The notes under the pieces are model-generated. The model searched no databases. It saw nothing but the letters and a program-made list of their open reading frames with translations, and was not told where the DNA came from. Positions 1 to 7,005 of a DNA stretch of 19,653 bases are shown piece by piece. The translations under genes were made by a program, and so were the position numbers. Position 1 is the stretch's first letter; each line of letters begins with the position of its first letter. The DNA is from Bacillota bacterium (GTDB lineage Bacteria; Bacillota; Clostridia; Oscillospirales; Acutalibacteraceae): the NCBI GenBank assembly GCA_030705695.1, contig JAUZPX010000029.1, positions 1 to 19,653 of the forward strand, written 5' to 3'.

Positions 1-1
1 A

Positions 2-643
2 AGTCTGTTTGTTATATCAGACGGTGTAGGCAGCAGTCAGGCGGGTGAAATAGCAAGTGCTGAAGCGGTCACGGTTTTGCTGCACGAATATTATTTCGGG
101 TACCATTCAGATAAGGTGCCCGAAAGGCTGAAAGAAAGTTTCAGGCGGACAGCGTTACACACTTATGACCTTGCACAGGCGAATAAGTCCTGCAGCAAAA
201 TGATGTGTACGCTTTCGGCACTGCTGATAAGGCAAAACAAATTCTATATTTCTCACGTGGGCGATTCAAAGATATTTTTGCTGCGTGATAAAAAGCTTAT
301 ACAGTTGACAAAGGATCACAGCGTGGTGTCACAGATGGTACGAATGGGGCTTATTTCAAAGCAAGAAGCAAAGTACCACCCAAGCAAGCATGTTATATTG
401 CGCTCACTCGGCGACGACCCTATTATTCCGGTTGATTTTTATTCTGGCAATGTGCTGCCTAACGACATTTTTCTTCTATCCACCGACGGAATATTCGAAC
501 ATTTTGAAGAAGATGAAATAAGGGATTTCCTTATTAAAAAAAAGCATTTGACAGAAGGAATCAGCAAGCTTATTGAGATTGCCAACGAAAGAGGCGGCTA
601 TGACAATATGACGGTGATGACGGTTGACACTGACAATATTTGA
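2..643 (+). CDS. PP2C-family Ser/Thr protein phosphatase (5'-truncated by window edge)
   Basis: The open frame runs from base 2 with no stop before 641, so the true start lies upstream of the window; 213 residues are visible. The PPM/PP2C metal-binding motifs are all recognisable: SDGVG (visible residues 6-10), VGDSKIFLLRD (from about 86), LLSTDG (about 158-163) and GGYDNMTV (about 198-205). The aspartates at D7, D161 and D201 are the usual metal ligands of the family. The family dephosphorylates phospho-Ser/Thr proteins using Mn2+/Mg2+. No membrane segment is visible, so it is probably cytosolic. A PII gene follows 41 bases later without a visible terminator, so the two may be co-transcribed. 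A Ser/Thr kinase converges from the right, suggesting a phosphatase/kinase pair, though such pairs usually share an operon. The family is clear; its substrate is unknown. Confidence 0.93.
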   Translation, partial: SLFVISDGVGSSQAGEIASAEAVTVLLHEYYFGYHSDKVPERLKESFRRTALHTYDLAQANKSCSKMMCTLSALLIRQNKFYISHVGDSKIFLLRDKKLIQLTKDHSVVSQMVRMGLISKQEAKYHPSKHVILRSLGDDPIIPVDFYSGNVLPNDIFLLSTDGIFEHFEEDEIRDFLIKKKHLTEGISKLIEIANERGGYDNMTVMTVDTDNI

Positions 644-684
644 TAACATATCAAAGAAATTTAACAAAAAGGTGATGAAATTAT

Positions 685-1026
685 ATGACAAAGATTGAAT
701 GTATCCTTCGTCCAACAATAATTTCTCAAATTAAAGACGTCTTGGCTGCGTTTGGCATTAACGGAATGACCGTTACAGAAGTTATAGGCTGCGGTTTTCA
801 AAAAGGGCATACAGATGTCGCTAATTGGAATACAGAGCTTAATATAAATCTTATGCCTAAAACGAAAGTCGAAATAGTTGTTCCCGACAGTGCGGTTGAT
901 GAGATTATTAAGACTATCATCAAGACAGCTAAGACAGGAGAAATAGGAGACGGCAAAATATTTACGAGTTCTATTAACAATGCTTACAGGATTAGAACAG
1001 AAGAGTCAGGAGAAACTGCAATTTAG
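685..1026 (+). CDS. PII-family nitrogen/energy sensor protein (GlnB/GlnK-like)
   Basis: A 113-residue protein of normal PII length. The N-terminal IECILRP, GMTVTEVIGCGFQKGHT (about 27-43), KVEIVVPD (61-68), GEIGDGKIF (85-93) and C-terminal YRIRTEESGE match the family. PII proteins are trimers that bind ATP/ADP and 2-oxoglutarate and regulate ammonium transport and nitrogen assimilation. The T-loop (about 37-58) contains no tyrosine, so the Tyr51 uridylylation site of enterobacterial PII is absent. By hand alignment the loop is also one residue longer than that of E. coli GlnB. The start is supported by AAAGGTGATG at 668-677. No amtB, glnA or nif gene is nearby, so its partner cannot be named. 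It may be co-transcribed with the upstream PP2C gene. Confidence 0.93.
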   Translation: MTKIECILRPTIISQIKDVLAAFGINGMTVTEVIGCGFQKGHTDVANWNTELNINLMPKTKVEIVVPDSAVDEIIKTIIKTAKTGEIGDGKIFTSSINNAYRIRTEESGETAI

Positions 1027-1050
1027 GATTTTAAAATAATATATAGTCAA

Positions 1051-1180
1051 TTAACTCGAAAATTGCACAGCCTTATAGGAATATTCTCTGTTGCACTTTG
1101 TGTAATCCGAAAGGATTACATCCTCCTCTTCCTTGCCCATTAAAAACGCCAATTTAAGATGGGGTGCATTTTTCAGTTAA
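1051..1180. repeat. 130-base palindromic element with terminal inverted repeats (MITE-like or structured RNA)
   Basis: The ends are imperfect inverted repeats of about 17 bases. The left arm 1051-1068 begins TTAACTCGAAAA and the right arm 1164-1180 ends TTTTTCAGTTAA; they differ by one indel and one mismatch. Identical TCAA tetranucleotides flank it (1047-1050 and 1181-1184), which looks like a target-site duplication. Inside, TGTAATCC-GAAA-GGATTACA (1101-1120) is a perfect 8-bp stem closed by a GNRA-type tetraloop. CCCAT/ATGGG (1136-1140 with 1159-1163) forms a second hairpin. A C/T-rich single-stranded stretch (1121-1135) resembles an anti-SD sequence. It sits in the 3' untranslated region of the PII gene. 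Confidence 0.5.
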
Positions 1181-1189
1181 TCAAATATA

Positions 1190-1236
1190 AAACAACCGGT
1201 GTCTATCGCAATTTCTGCGGCAGGCACCGGTTGTTT
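1190..1236. terminator. Long hairpin between convergent genes, probable terminator
   Basis: The arms AAACAACCGGTG (1190-1201) and CACCGGTTGTTT (1225-1236) are exact inverted repeats, with an inner CGCA/TGCG stem (1207-1210 with 1216-1219). It lies about 160 bases after the PII stop codon and also beyond the kinase stop codon on the other strand, so it could serve both. The T-run after the stem is short in either direction. Confidence 0.65.
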
Positions 1237-1238
1237 AT

Positions 1239-1269
1239 ATAACAAAAGCGCCTTATTTTAAGGCGCTTT
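1239..1269 (-). terminator. Intrinsic terminator of the Ser/Thr kinase gene
   Basis: AAAGCGCCTT (1245-1254) and AAGGCGCTTT (1260-1269) form a perfect 10-bp stem with a 5-base loop. Read on the minus strand it begins about 5 bases after the kinase stop codon and is followed by TTTTGTTATA. Confidence 0.8.
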
Positions 1270-1274
1270 AAAAG

Positions 1275-2243
1275 TTATTTGTTTAAGAAATAGAGTAAAA
1301 AGGCAAGACCCACACCCAAAATCACAATAAGTAACATTATAATAAAACCAAAGTTCTTGTTTTTTGATATGGTCACCATGGGAGGGTCATCTTTGTTTAT
1401 ATAATCAAGATTTACTTTATCAAGGTTGCGCAGGTCTCTTGCCATATCGGCAGCGCTTGAATATCTTTCTTCTTTTCTGCGTCTCATTGCCCTTTTAACA
1501 CATGCCCATATTGCGGGATTAAGCTTATTGTTTATAGATGTTAGAGGTTTCGGATCTTGCGAAAGATGCTGATACATTGTAGTCATCGGATTATCACCGG
1601 TAAATGGCGGCTCTGATGCTATTAGTTGATACAAAAGGCAGCCAACGGCATAAATATCGCTTTTTGCGCCTCCTCGCTCACCTTTTATCTGCTCGGGTGA
1701 CATATATTCAGGCGTGCCGATAAGACCTGAAAAACCTCGCCATGTTACCCTTGGGCCGCCTTCCATAACTGCGATACCGAAATCAATAATTTTCAAATGT
1801 CCGTCTGTACCAAGAACAAGATTTTCAGGTTTTATGTCACGGTGAAAAACACCTTTTTCATGGCAGTACTGCAATGCATCGAGAAGATTTGCTACCATAT
1901 CGATCGACTGCTCAACAGTAAAGCTCTTACCTTTGTTTAGCAAATATGCAAGTGTGTCGCCCTCAAAATATTTAAGTACAAGATATGGCGGAGTTCCGTC
2001 TGAAAATGATATGGCAACAGGCAAATCAGGATGAACGAGAAGTTTACCTATTGAAAGTTCACGTTTAAATCGTTCATAAACAGCAGGGTCGCCTAGTTGA
2101 CTTACATCTGGCATTTTCAGAACTACTTTTTCTTGCGTTTGCAAATCAAGTGCAAGATATGAGCCTGCAAATCCGCCAATTCCGAGCTTTTTGATTATTT
2201 GAAAGCGTTCTTCAAAAATATCTCCGTTTTCAAAATCAGGCAT
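1275..2243 (-). CDS. Membrane-anchored eukaryotic-like Ser/Thr protein kinase (no PASTA domain)
   Basis: 322 residues with a complete Hanks-type kinase domain: glycine loop GIGGFAGSY (21-29), VVLKMPD with the ATP lysine K43, HRDIKPEN catalytic loop (134-141), DFG (154-156), activation-segment GTPEYMSPEQ (176-185) and DIYAVGCLLYQL (196-207). After a short basic linker a single hydrophobic segment (about 298-320) ends the protein, leaving only NK outside. The kinase domain would therefore be cytosolic and tail-anchored. Bacterial PknB/PrkC kinases normally carry extracellular PASTA repeats after the membrane segment; none is present, so muropeptide sensing by that route is unlikely. The start ATG at 2243 has AGGGAG (2258-2253) upstream. 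It is convergent with the PP2C/PII genes and has its own promoter with a terminator-like leader. Substrates are unknown. Confidence 0.95.
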   Translation of the reverse strand: MPDFENGDIFEERFQIIKKLGIGGFAGSYLALDLQTQEKVVLKMPDVSQLGDPAVYERFKRELSIGKLLVHPDLPVAISFSDGTPPYLVLKYFEGDTLAYLLNKGKSFTVEQSIDMVANLLDALQYCHEKGVFHRDIKPENLVLGTDGHLKIIDFGIAVMEGGPRVTWRGFSGLIGTPEYMSPEQIKGERGGAKSDIYAVGCLLYQLIASEPPFTGDNPMTTMYQHLSQDPKPLTSINNKLNPAIWACVKRAMRRRKEERYSSAADMARDLRNLDKVNLDYINKDDPPMVTISKNKNFGFIIMLLIVILGVGLAFLLYFLNK

Positions 2244-2258
2244 AACGATTTTCTCCCT

Positions 2259-2299
2259 AAAAAATAAAAAATTCCTGCAAAGGTTGCACCATTGCAGGA
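2259..2299 (-). terminator. Terminator-like hairpin in the kinase 5' leader (possible attenuator)
   Basis: On the minus strand TCCTGCAA (2299-2292) pairs with TTGCAGGA (2280-2273). An inner GGT/ACC pair closes a GCA loop after a T-T mismatch. Two T-runs follow directly (2271-2266 and 2264-2259), ending one base before the AGGGAG ribosome site. This has the form of an intrinsic terminator and lies between the kinase promoter and its start codon, with little or no transcript upstream of it. Confidence 0.6.
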
Positions 2300-2306
2300 T
2301 AGGAAT

Positions 2307-2334
2307 ATTATAACATATTTTCTATAAAAATCAA
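2307..2334 (-). promoter_or_regulatory. Sigma-A promoter for the kinase gene
   Basis: On the minus strand TTGATT (2334-2329), a 16-base spacer and TATAAT (2312-2307) preceded by TGT, giving an extended -10. The predicted start, near 2300, is at the foot of the leader hairpin. Confidence 0.6.
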
Positions 2335-2377
2335 TATTATTTTTCATTATAATTGCGCTCTAAACATTAATTGCTTG

Positions 2378-2406
2378 TTGACAAGTTCCACGTTATAATG
2401 TATAAA
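2378..2406 (+). promoter_or_regulatory. Sigma-A promoter for the dockerin protein gene
   Basis: TTGACA (2378-2383), a 17-base spacer and TATAAA (2401-2406). The predicted start is near 2413, giving a leader of about 130 bases. CTTGT-TG-ACAAG (2374-2385) is a short dyad overlapping the -35 box and could be an operator. Confidence 0.65.
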
Positions 2407-2542
2407 TTAAGAAATATCTTTATTATTAAGTTATTAAATAATTATTACTCTGTTCAAAAAATTATTATAGAATTTATTATGTATTAAATATTTCGAATTC
2501 CTTATGGCTATGCACTTATTTTTTAATGAAAGGTTAAAACTT

Positions 2543-5512
2543 ATGATTAAAAAAACAATGTTCAAATGTTTAGTTTCCGTTACACTTGTGTTAGCCATGC
2601 TGCTTGCAGCACCGCTAAATGCTTTTGCAGGTACAGCTTTATCTTATAAAACAGGTGCAAAAGCCAGCAAAGTTTTGGCTAGTCCGCATCAAGATGTTCT
2701 TGATGCGCAAAATTGGTTAAACTCTACATATAAAAATGCACAAGGATATACACAGATTACTGCTGATGGGACCTCATATTCTGCAACTTATGAAGCATTG
2801 ACAAAAGCCTTTCAAATTGAATTAGTAAAAAATTACGATTTTTCATCTGATAATATTACAGGTTTTTTTGGACCGTTAACTACAGCTGCATGCCCTACTT
2901 TTGAAATCGGCAAAGCAAATAATTCCAATATGGTAAAAATTCTGCAATATGCGTTGCGTTGTAAAGCATACCCCGCTAAGGTAAACGGAGTGTTTGATGC
3001 AACTACTCAAACACAAATCAAAACTTTGCAAAGCGATGCAGGATTAACAAGTACACAAATTGTTGATAAAGCAACTCCGACCATTTGCGCCGCCATATTA
3101 ACCGTAGAAGTTTATAAACCGGCTGCTTATGGATATGACCAAAATATCAGAACAATTCAGCAAAATATAAATAGAGACTATTTGCAATATTTGGGTATTC
3201 AACCCACAGACGGCGTTTATGGACCGAGTACTGTAAGGTCTATCATTTATGCTTTGCAAATGGAAGAAGGAATACCAACCGATATAACAGATAAAGATGA
3301 CCCGAATTTTGGTCCAACAACAAAAAGGCTTTGCCCTGACATTCCGTATTCAGGTGCACAGAAAAACTATAACGGCAATACATATTCAACAGCCGCTATT
3401 AAAAGAATTACATATTTGCTTCAATACAGTTTATATTGCTATTATGCAAATATTAATGCGTCAACTGTTCAAAATTTCAGCGGTACCATGGATGCCGATA
3501 CAATCTCAAAAATTAAAATGTTCCAACAATTTGCAGGTTTGCAAGCTACAGAGAAAGTTACAGTTGATGAATGGATGGGATTACTTGTAAGTACAGGTAA
3601 CCCTGACAGAACCGTTACTGCAACAGATACATGGCAGCGGCTTACAAAAGAAAAAGCACAGTCGCTAAAAGCACAAGGTTTCGATACTGTTGGAAGATAC
3701 TTAACAGGCGACTTGATAATGGATGAAAATGTTTATGACGATAACGGAAATAGCGTTCTCGTCAAAAACACAAGTGTTGCAAAGAACTTATTGCGTTCCG
3801 AAATGAAAGATATTTTTGATTCAGGACTTAATTTGTTCCTTATTTATCAAGATTATAAAGATTATTTCAAGCAGCACCCAGATATACCCGACGTTGCAAG
3901 TCTGAGTCTTGTATATTATAACTATGATCAAGGATATAAAGATGCTGAAAAGGCGTTCTCGGTTGCGAAAAGTTTAGGTACGCCTCGTGGTGAATATATT
4001 TATTTTGCGACTGATTTTGATTTTTCTGATGACCAAGTGAACAGCATGATTATTCCGTATTTTCATGGTATCTGTGATTATACAAGTAAAAACGGAAACC
4101 TGTTTAAAATCGGAATCTACGGCTCTAGGCAAGCATGTATTTTGACCTCAGCGCAAGGATACACAACCAGTAGCTTTGTCAGTGATATGTCAACAGGGTA
4201 TGCCGGCAATATCGCACATAAATTACCCGATAACTGGGCATTTGACCAAGTTGCAAATAGCACGGCAAGCAGTACCGACGGTAGTTTCGATGTCGACAAT
4301 GACGGTACGCCAACTGACGATAAAGCATATAAAGGCTTTAACCATTTTGAAACAACAAGTGATAATGAATGGGATAACTTCACAGGACAAAGCCATGTGG
4401 CTGTATTGGTACCGAAAGACACTGTGAATTCGGTTGATGTTTATTGGTCAAAAACTGTAGATTCAAACGGTGCATTTTCAGAGGCGGACCCAATGTATGA
4501 TAAGCTCTATTCTAATTCTGTGTTTATTTATAAAGATCAAAGTGTATCAAATAAGAGCACAAACGATAATATTAGATACATATATTTCCGTGACAAAGGC
4601 GGTCATTTAAATGCAGGGTATGTTGACTTTAATATTCTAAATAAAGATTTTACAGTTGAACCTTATTGCTCTGTTGATGTATTTCGTGGCGGAATAAACG
4701 GCAACGGCAAACTATACACGAATGTTTCTGATTCATATAAAGGACAGTTTTATTTGTCTGCTCCTTTAGACGCATATGACATTTCCAGTAAATTCACCAA
4801 AACACTGCCAACAGGTACAAAAGTTCAGGTTGATACATCTTCTTTATCAGACCCGATCTATACAGATAAAATCATGTGTGACAGTATGCAGACCTCTGAC
4901 GGAACAGTTGAAAACGAGAAGTTCCTTTTGGATTTAGGTATAACATATGGTGTATTGCCAACGAACAGAGTCATAATTACTGATAATTCTGTACCTTATC
5001 CGTCAGATTCAGTTGAAAGCGTATCTATTTTGCCGTCATCAACGTTAATCGGAGTTGACCAAACAGCTACATTTACTGTAACTGTTAACCCGAGTACAGC
5101 AGGAAACAAAAACGTAAAATGGCAACTTACAGGTACTTTGGCAAACGGAGATATTGCAGTTATAGACTCTTCAGATAATAACACCTGTGTTGTAAGGGGC
5201 AAAAATGCAGGTATAGCGACATTAAAAGTAACGACCGATGAAGGCGGATATTCTGCAGAAGTTACGATAAATGTAGGGCAGGTCTTGTTAGGAGACACAA
5301 ACCTTGACGGAAGTGTTAATCTAAAAGATGCAACGCTTATTCAAAAATATCTTGCAAAAATGACATCATTAACACCTGGTGCATTATCTGCTTCAGATGC
5401 AAACGAAGACGGAATTGTGGCATTAAAAGATGTCACGCTTATTCAAAAATATTTGGCAAAATTATTGGCATCGTCAGATATAGGCAGCAAAACAATTCCA
5501 TATAATGGGTAA
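2543..5512 (+). CDS. Secreted dockerin protein with peptidoglycan-binding repeats and DUF1906 (glycoside-hydrolase-like) domain
   Basis: 989 residues from the ATG at 2543, chosen because GAAAGG (2528-2533) precedes it and MIKK begins a good signal peptide ending near AFA-G (27-30). An in-frame ATG at 2504 lacks a ribosome site. Four degenerate peptidoglycan-binding-like repeats follow (about 50-125, 130-187, 200-268, 285-350). A DUF1906/Rv2525c-like TIM-barrel domain covers about 363-577, with GFDTVGRYL, LFLIYQD, YIYFATDFDFSDDQ and IGIYGSRQA. About 245 residues with no assigned domain come next, then a Big_2-type Ig-like domain (about 823-912) and a type I dockerin (about 915-974) whose two calcium loops read GDTNLDGSVNLKDATL and SDANEDGIVALKDVTL. 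The expected role is a wall-acting protein held by a cohesin on a scaffoldin or the cell surface; the substrate is unknown. It appears monocistronic, with its own promoter and terminator. Confidence 0.93.
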   Translation: MIKKTMFKCLVSVTLVLAMLLAAPLNAFAGTALSYKTGAKASKVLASPHQDVLDAQNWLNSTYKNAQGYTQITADGTSYSATYEALTKAFQIELVKNYDFSSDNITGFFGPLTTAACPTFEIGKANNSNMVKILQYALRCKAYPAKVNGVFDATTQTQIKTLQSDAGLTSTQIVDKATPTICAAILTVEVYKPAAYGYDQNIRTIQQNINRDYLQYLGIQPTDGVYGPSTVRSIIYALQMEEGIPTDITDKDDPNFGPTTKRLCPDIPYSGAQKNYNGNTYSTAAIKRITYLLQYSLYCYYANINASTVQNFSGTMDADTISKIKMFQQFAGLQATEKVTVDEWMGLLVSTGNPDRTVTATDTWQRLTKEKAQSLKAQGFDTVGRYLTGDLIMDENVYDDNGNSVLVKNTSVAKNLLRSEMKDIFDSGLNLFLIYQDYKDYFKQHPDIPDVASLSLVYYNYDQGYKDAEKAFSVAKSLGTPRGEYIYFATDFDFSDDQVNSMIIPYFHGICDYTSKNGNLFKIGIYGSRQACILTSAQGYTTSSFVSDMSTGYAGNIAHKLPDNWAFDQVANSTASSTDGSFDVDNDGTPTDDKAYKGFNHFETTSDNEWDNFTGQSHVAVLVPKDTVNSVDVYWSKTVDSNGAFSEADPMYDKLYSNSVFIYKDQSVSNKSTNDNIRYIYFRDKGGHLNAGYVDFNILNKDFTVEPYCSVDVFRGGINGNGKLYTNVSDSYKGQFYLSAPLDAYDISSKFTKTLPTGTKVQVDTSSLSDPIYTDKIMCDSMQTSDGTVENEKFLLDLGITYGVLPTNRVIITDNSVPYPSDSVESVSILPSSTLIGVDQTATFTVTVNPSTAGNKNVKWQLTGTLANGDIAVIDSSDNNTCVVRGKNAGIATLKVTTDEGGYSAEVTINVGQVLLGDTNLDGSVNLKDATLIQKYLAKMTSLTPGALSASDANEDGIVALKDVTLIQKYLAKLLASSDIGSKTIPYNG

Positions 5513-5545
5513 GCTTATTAGTCATATGTTATATAATTGCATAAA

Positions 5546-5583
5546 AACACCCCGATTTCAAAAGAAATCGGGGTGTTTTTTTT
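5546..5583 (+). terminator. Strong intrinsic terminator of the dockerin gene
   Basis: AACACCCCGATTTC (5546-5559) pairs perfectly with GAAATCGGGGTGTT (5564-5577) around an AAAA loop. A T-run continues to 5583. Confidence 0.95.
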
Positions 5584-5715
5584 GTCATATTATCTGTTCT
5601 CTTTTTGTATGTTTAAACGAAAAATTTGACAATATCCTCAAAATTGTATAAATTTATTTGTTTACTGTTATATTTTTCAAGTCTTTCATATCAAAAAAGG
5701 GCAATAATTTCCATA
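5584..5715 (+). other. AT-rich non-coding stretch upstream of the tad promoter
   Basis: Together with flanking sites this makes a 340-base gap between coding regions (5513-5852). No open frame with a ribosome site is seen. A second promoter-like pair, TTGACA (5626-5631) and TATAAA (5647-5652), has only a 15-base spacer and is weaker than the promoter at 5746. The rest has no structure I can identify. Confidence 0.5.
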
Positions 5716-5750
5716 ATTTTCCTGGTGAAAATGGGTCAATTTTTATTGAC
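5716..5750 (+). promoter_or_regulatory. Two adjacent dyads at the tad promoter (candidate operators)
   Basis: ATTTTC-CTGGT-GAAAAT (5716-5732) and GTCAAT-TTTT-ATTGAC (5735-5750) are perfect inverted repeats two bases apart. The right half of the second overlaps the -35 box, so a bound repressor would occlude RNA polymerase. The first resembles a CodY box, but its spacer is five bases instead of one, so I do not assign it. Confidence 0.45.
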
Positions 5751-5774
5751 ATTAACCAAAAACGTTTATATAAT
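5746..5774 (+). promoter_or_regulatory. Perfect-consensus sigma-A promoter of the tad operon
   Basis: TTGACA (5746-5751), exactly 17 bases, then TATAAT (5769-5774). The predicted start is near 5781, about 72 bases before the tadV start codon. No other promoter of similar quality was seen as far as 14643. Confidence 0.85.
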
Positions 5775-5852
5775 TACGGCATAATTAGTCATATAACATA
5801 ATGATAATTTGGCTATGAGGTTGTTAATTTATTTACAGGGAGAAGGAACTGA

Positions 5853-6527
5853 ATGCTGTTACTTGCATTTGTATTTATTGGGGCTCTTTTTGGTTATTTA
5901 TCGTTGATACTTTCAAAAAAGCTGATTTCTCGTCGTACCAGCAAAGATTATAATGCTTTAATAATATCATCACGTTTTTCTTATATTTTTTGGATAGCTG
6001 CTTTTGCTGTTTCGTTTGTGTTAATTGGACTTGTTTTGAATATGAATTTTCTACGATGTTTTGAAGCTCAACTTCTTTTTTCTGTATTGATTTGTCTGTC
6101 TGTAATAGATTATCTTATCCGCAAGATTCCAAATAGTCTTTTAATTGCTCTGCTTGCTTTGCGAATTATTTATATCTGTATAGATAAAGATTTTGGGCTG
6201 TTTATAAGTTCGATAATAGTTATGGTTGCAGTATTTATAATTTTTCAAATTCCATCGCTTTTTGGTGTGCATATTGGGATGGGGGATATTAAATTAGCTG
6301 CTGTAATTGGATTTTTTGCAGGTTTTTCAGGAATTATTATCACTGCAATAGTTATGATTGTACTTTTGCTTCTATACACAATTTACCTGTATATCAGCAA
6401 AAAAGGAAGTTTGAAATCGCATGTTGCGTTAGGACCGTTTTTATCTACCGGCGGTTTTGTTGCATTTATAATTTTCAGTTTATCAGCGAATGCAATTCCA
6501 TTGTTTTTTAATTTGCGTATCATCTAA
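5853..6527 (+). CDS. tadV: TadV/CpaA-type prepilin peptidase (A24 family)
   Basis: 224 residues, almost entirely membrane helices. The two catalytic aspartates of type IV prepilin peptidases are recognisable: D86 in SVIDYLIRKIPN and D145 in the GMGDIKL motif (142-148). It would cleave the leader peptides of the Flp pilins and TadE at the cytoplasmic membrane face. The N-methyltransferase domain of long PilD enzymes is absent, as is usual for Tad systems, although the N-terminal helices are longer than in the shortest CpaA proteins. The ATG at 5853 follows GGGAGAAGG. It is the first gene after the operon promoter and directly precedes its likely substrates, the flp genes. Confidence 0.93.
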   Translation: MLLLAFVFIGALFGYLSLILSKKLISRRTSKDYNALIISSRFSYIFWIAAFAVSFVLIGLVLNMNFLRCFEAQLLFSVLICLSVIDYLIRKIPNSLLIALLALRIIYICIDKDFGLFISSIIVMVAVFIIFQIPSLFGVHIGMGDIKLAAVIGFFAGFSGIIITAIVMIVLLLLYTIYLYISKKGSLKSHVALGPFLSTGGFVAFIIFSLSANAIPLFFNLRII

Positions 6528-6571
6528 AATGCATATATGGTAATTATTACTAAATGAAAGGAGAGATTTTA

Positions 6572-6739
6572 ATGCTTAAGAAATTTTTTAATAGCATTAA
6601 GAGCGAAGATGGTCAAGGCATGGTTGAATACGGACTTATCATTGCTCTTATTGCGATTGTTGTTATTGTTGCACTCGTAACGCTTGGCCCGAAGATTGCT
6701 AATTTATTCAACAAAACATCAAACAATATTCCTAGCTAA
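6572..6739 (+). CDS. flp: Flp-type pilin, copy 1
   Basis: A 55-residue prepilin. The basic leader MLKKFFNSIKSEDG ends at G14; cleavage there places Glu at +5 and Tyr at +6 (QGMVEY), the Flp signature. A single hydrophobic helix follows, then the short tail PKIANLFNKTSNNIPS. The start at 6572 is preferred over an in-frame ATG at 6554 because AAAGGAGAG (6557-6565) lies between them at proper distance. It is the first of three tandem pilin genes and the expected major subunit or one of three alternatives. Confidence 0.95.
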   Translation: MLKKFFNSIKSEDGQGMVEYGLIIALIAIVVIVALVTLGPKIANLFNKTSNNIPS

Positions 6740-6783
6740 CGCAATGTTATTGTAAAAAAATATTAAAAGGAGAAGAAATTATT

Positions 6784-6951
6784 ATGTTAAAGAAATTTTT
6801 TAAAGACATTAAGAGTGAAGACGGACAAGGTATGGTAGAGTACGGACTCATCATTGCTCTTATTGCGATTGTTGTTATTGTTGCACTCGTAACGCTTGGT
6901 CCGAAGATTGCTAATATGTTCAATAAAACTGCAAACAATCTCCCTGCATAA
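6784..6951 (+). CDS. flp: Flp-type pilin, copy 2
   Basis: 55 residues, preceded by AAAAGGAGAAG. It differs from copy 1 mainly in the leader (KDI for NSI) and tail (NMFNKTANNLPA). The processing site is again G14 before QGMVEY. Bases 6850-6899 are identical to 6638-6687 in copy 1, including synonymous positions, which points to recent duplication or gene conversion. Confidence 0.95.
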   Translation: MLKKFFKDIKSEDGQGMVEYGLIIALIAIVVIVALVTLGPKIANMFNKTANNLPA

Positions 6952-7005
6952 CGTTGTATTTTACATAATAATCATGTTTAAATAATACATAAAGGGGAAA
7001 ATACC

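Noticed and set aside
1051..1140. Minus-strand 29-codon frame (MGKEEEDVILSDYTKCN and on) starting at 1140 inside the palindromic element.
   Set aside because: It has no ribosome site, lies downstream of two terminators on that strand and coincides with the pairing arms. It may be a remnant of a coding sequence, but I cannot support it as a gene.
2391..2399. TATAAT at 2394-2399 as the -10 box for the dockerin gene.
   Set aside because: It is only 10 bases from the TTGACA; TATAAA at 2401 gives the correct 17-base spacing.
4117..5298. Long antisense and alternative-frame open reading frames inside the dockerin gene.
   Set aside because: They are shadows of the real coding frame: no ribosome sites, no recognisable protein features, and they overlap conserved domains.
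5716..5732. CodY box at the tad promoter (ATTTTC...GAAAAT).
   Set aside because: The half-sites are separated by five bases, not the single base of the CodY consensus.
5517..5795. ATTAGTCATAT occurs near 5517 and again near 5785, as if flanking an inserted segment.
   Set aside because: The sequence is short and AT-rich, the segment between contains the terminator and promoter that belong to the neighbouring genes, and no element ends were found.
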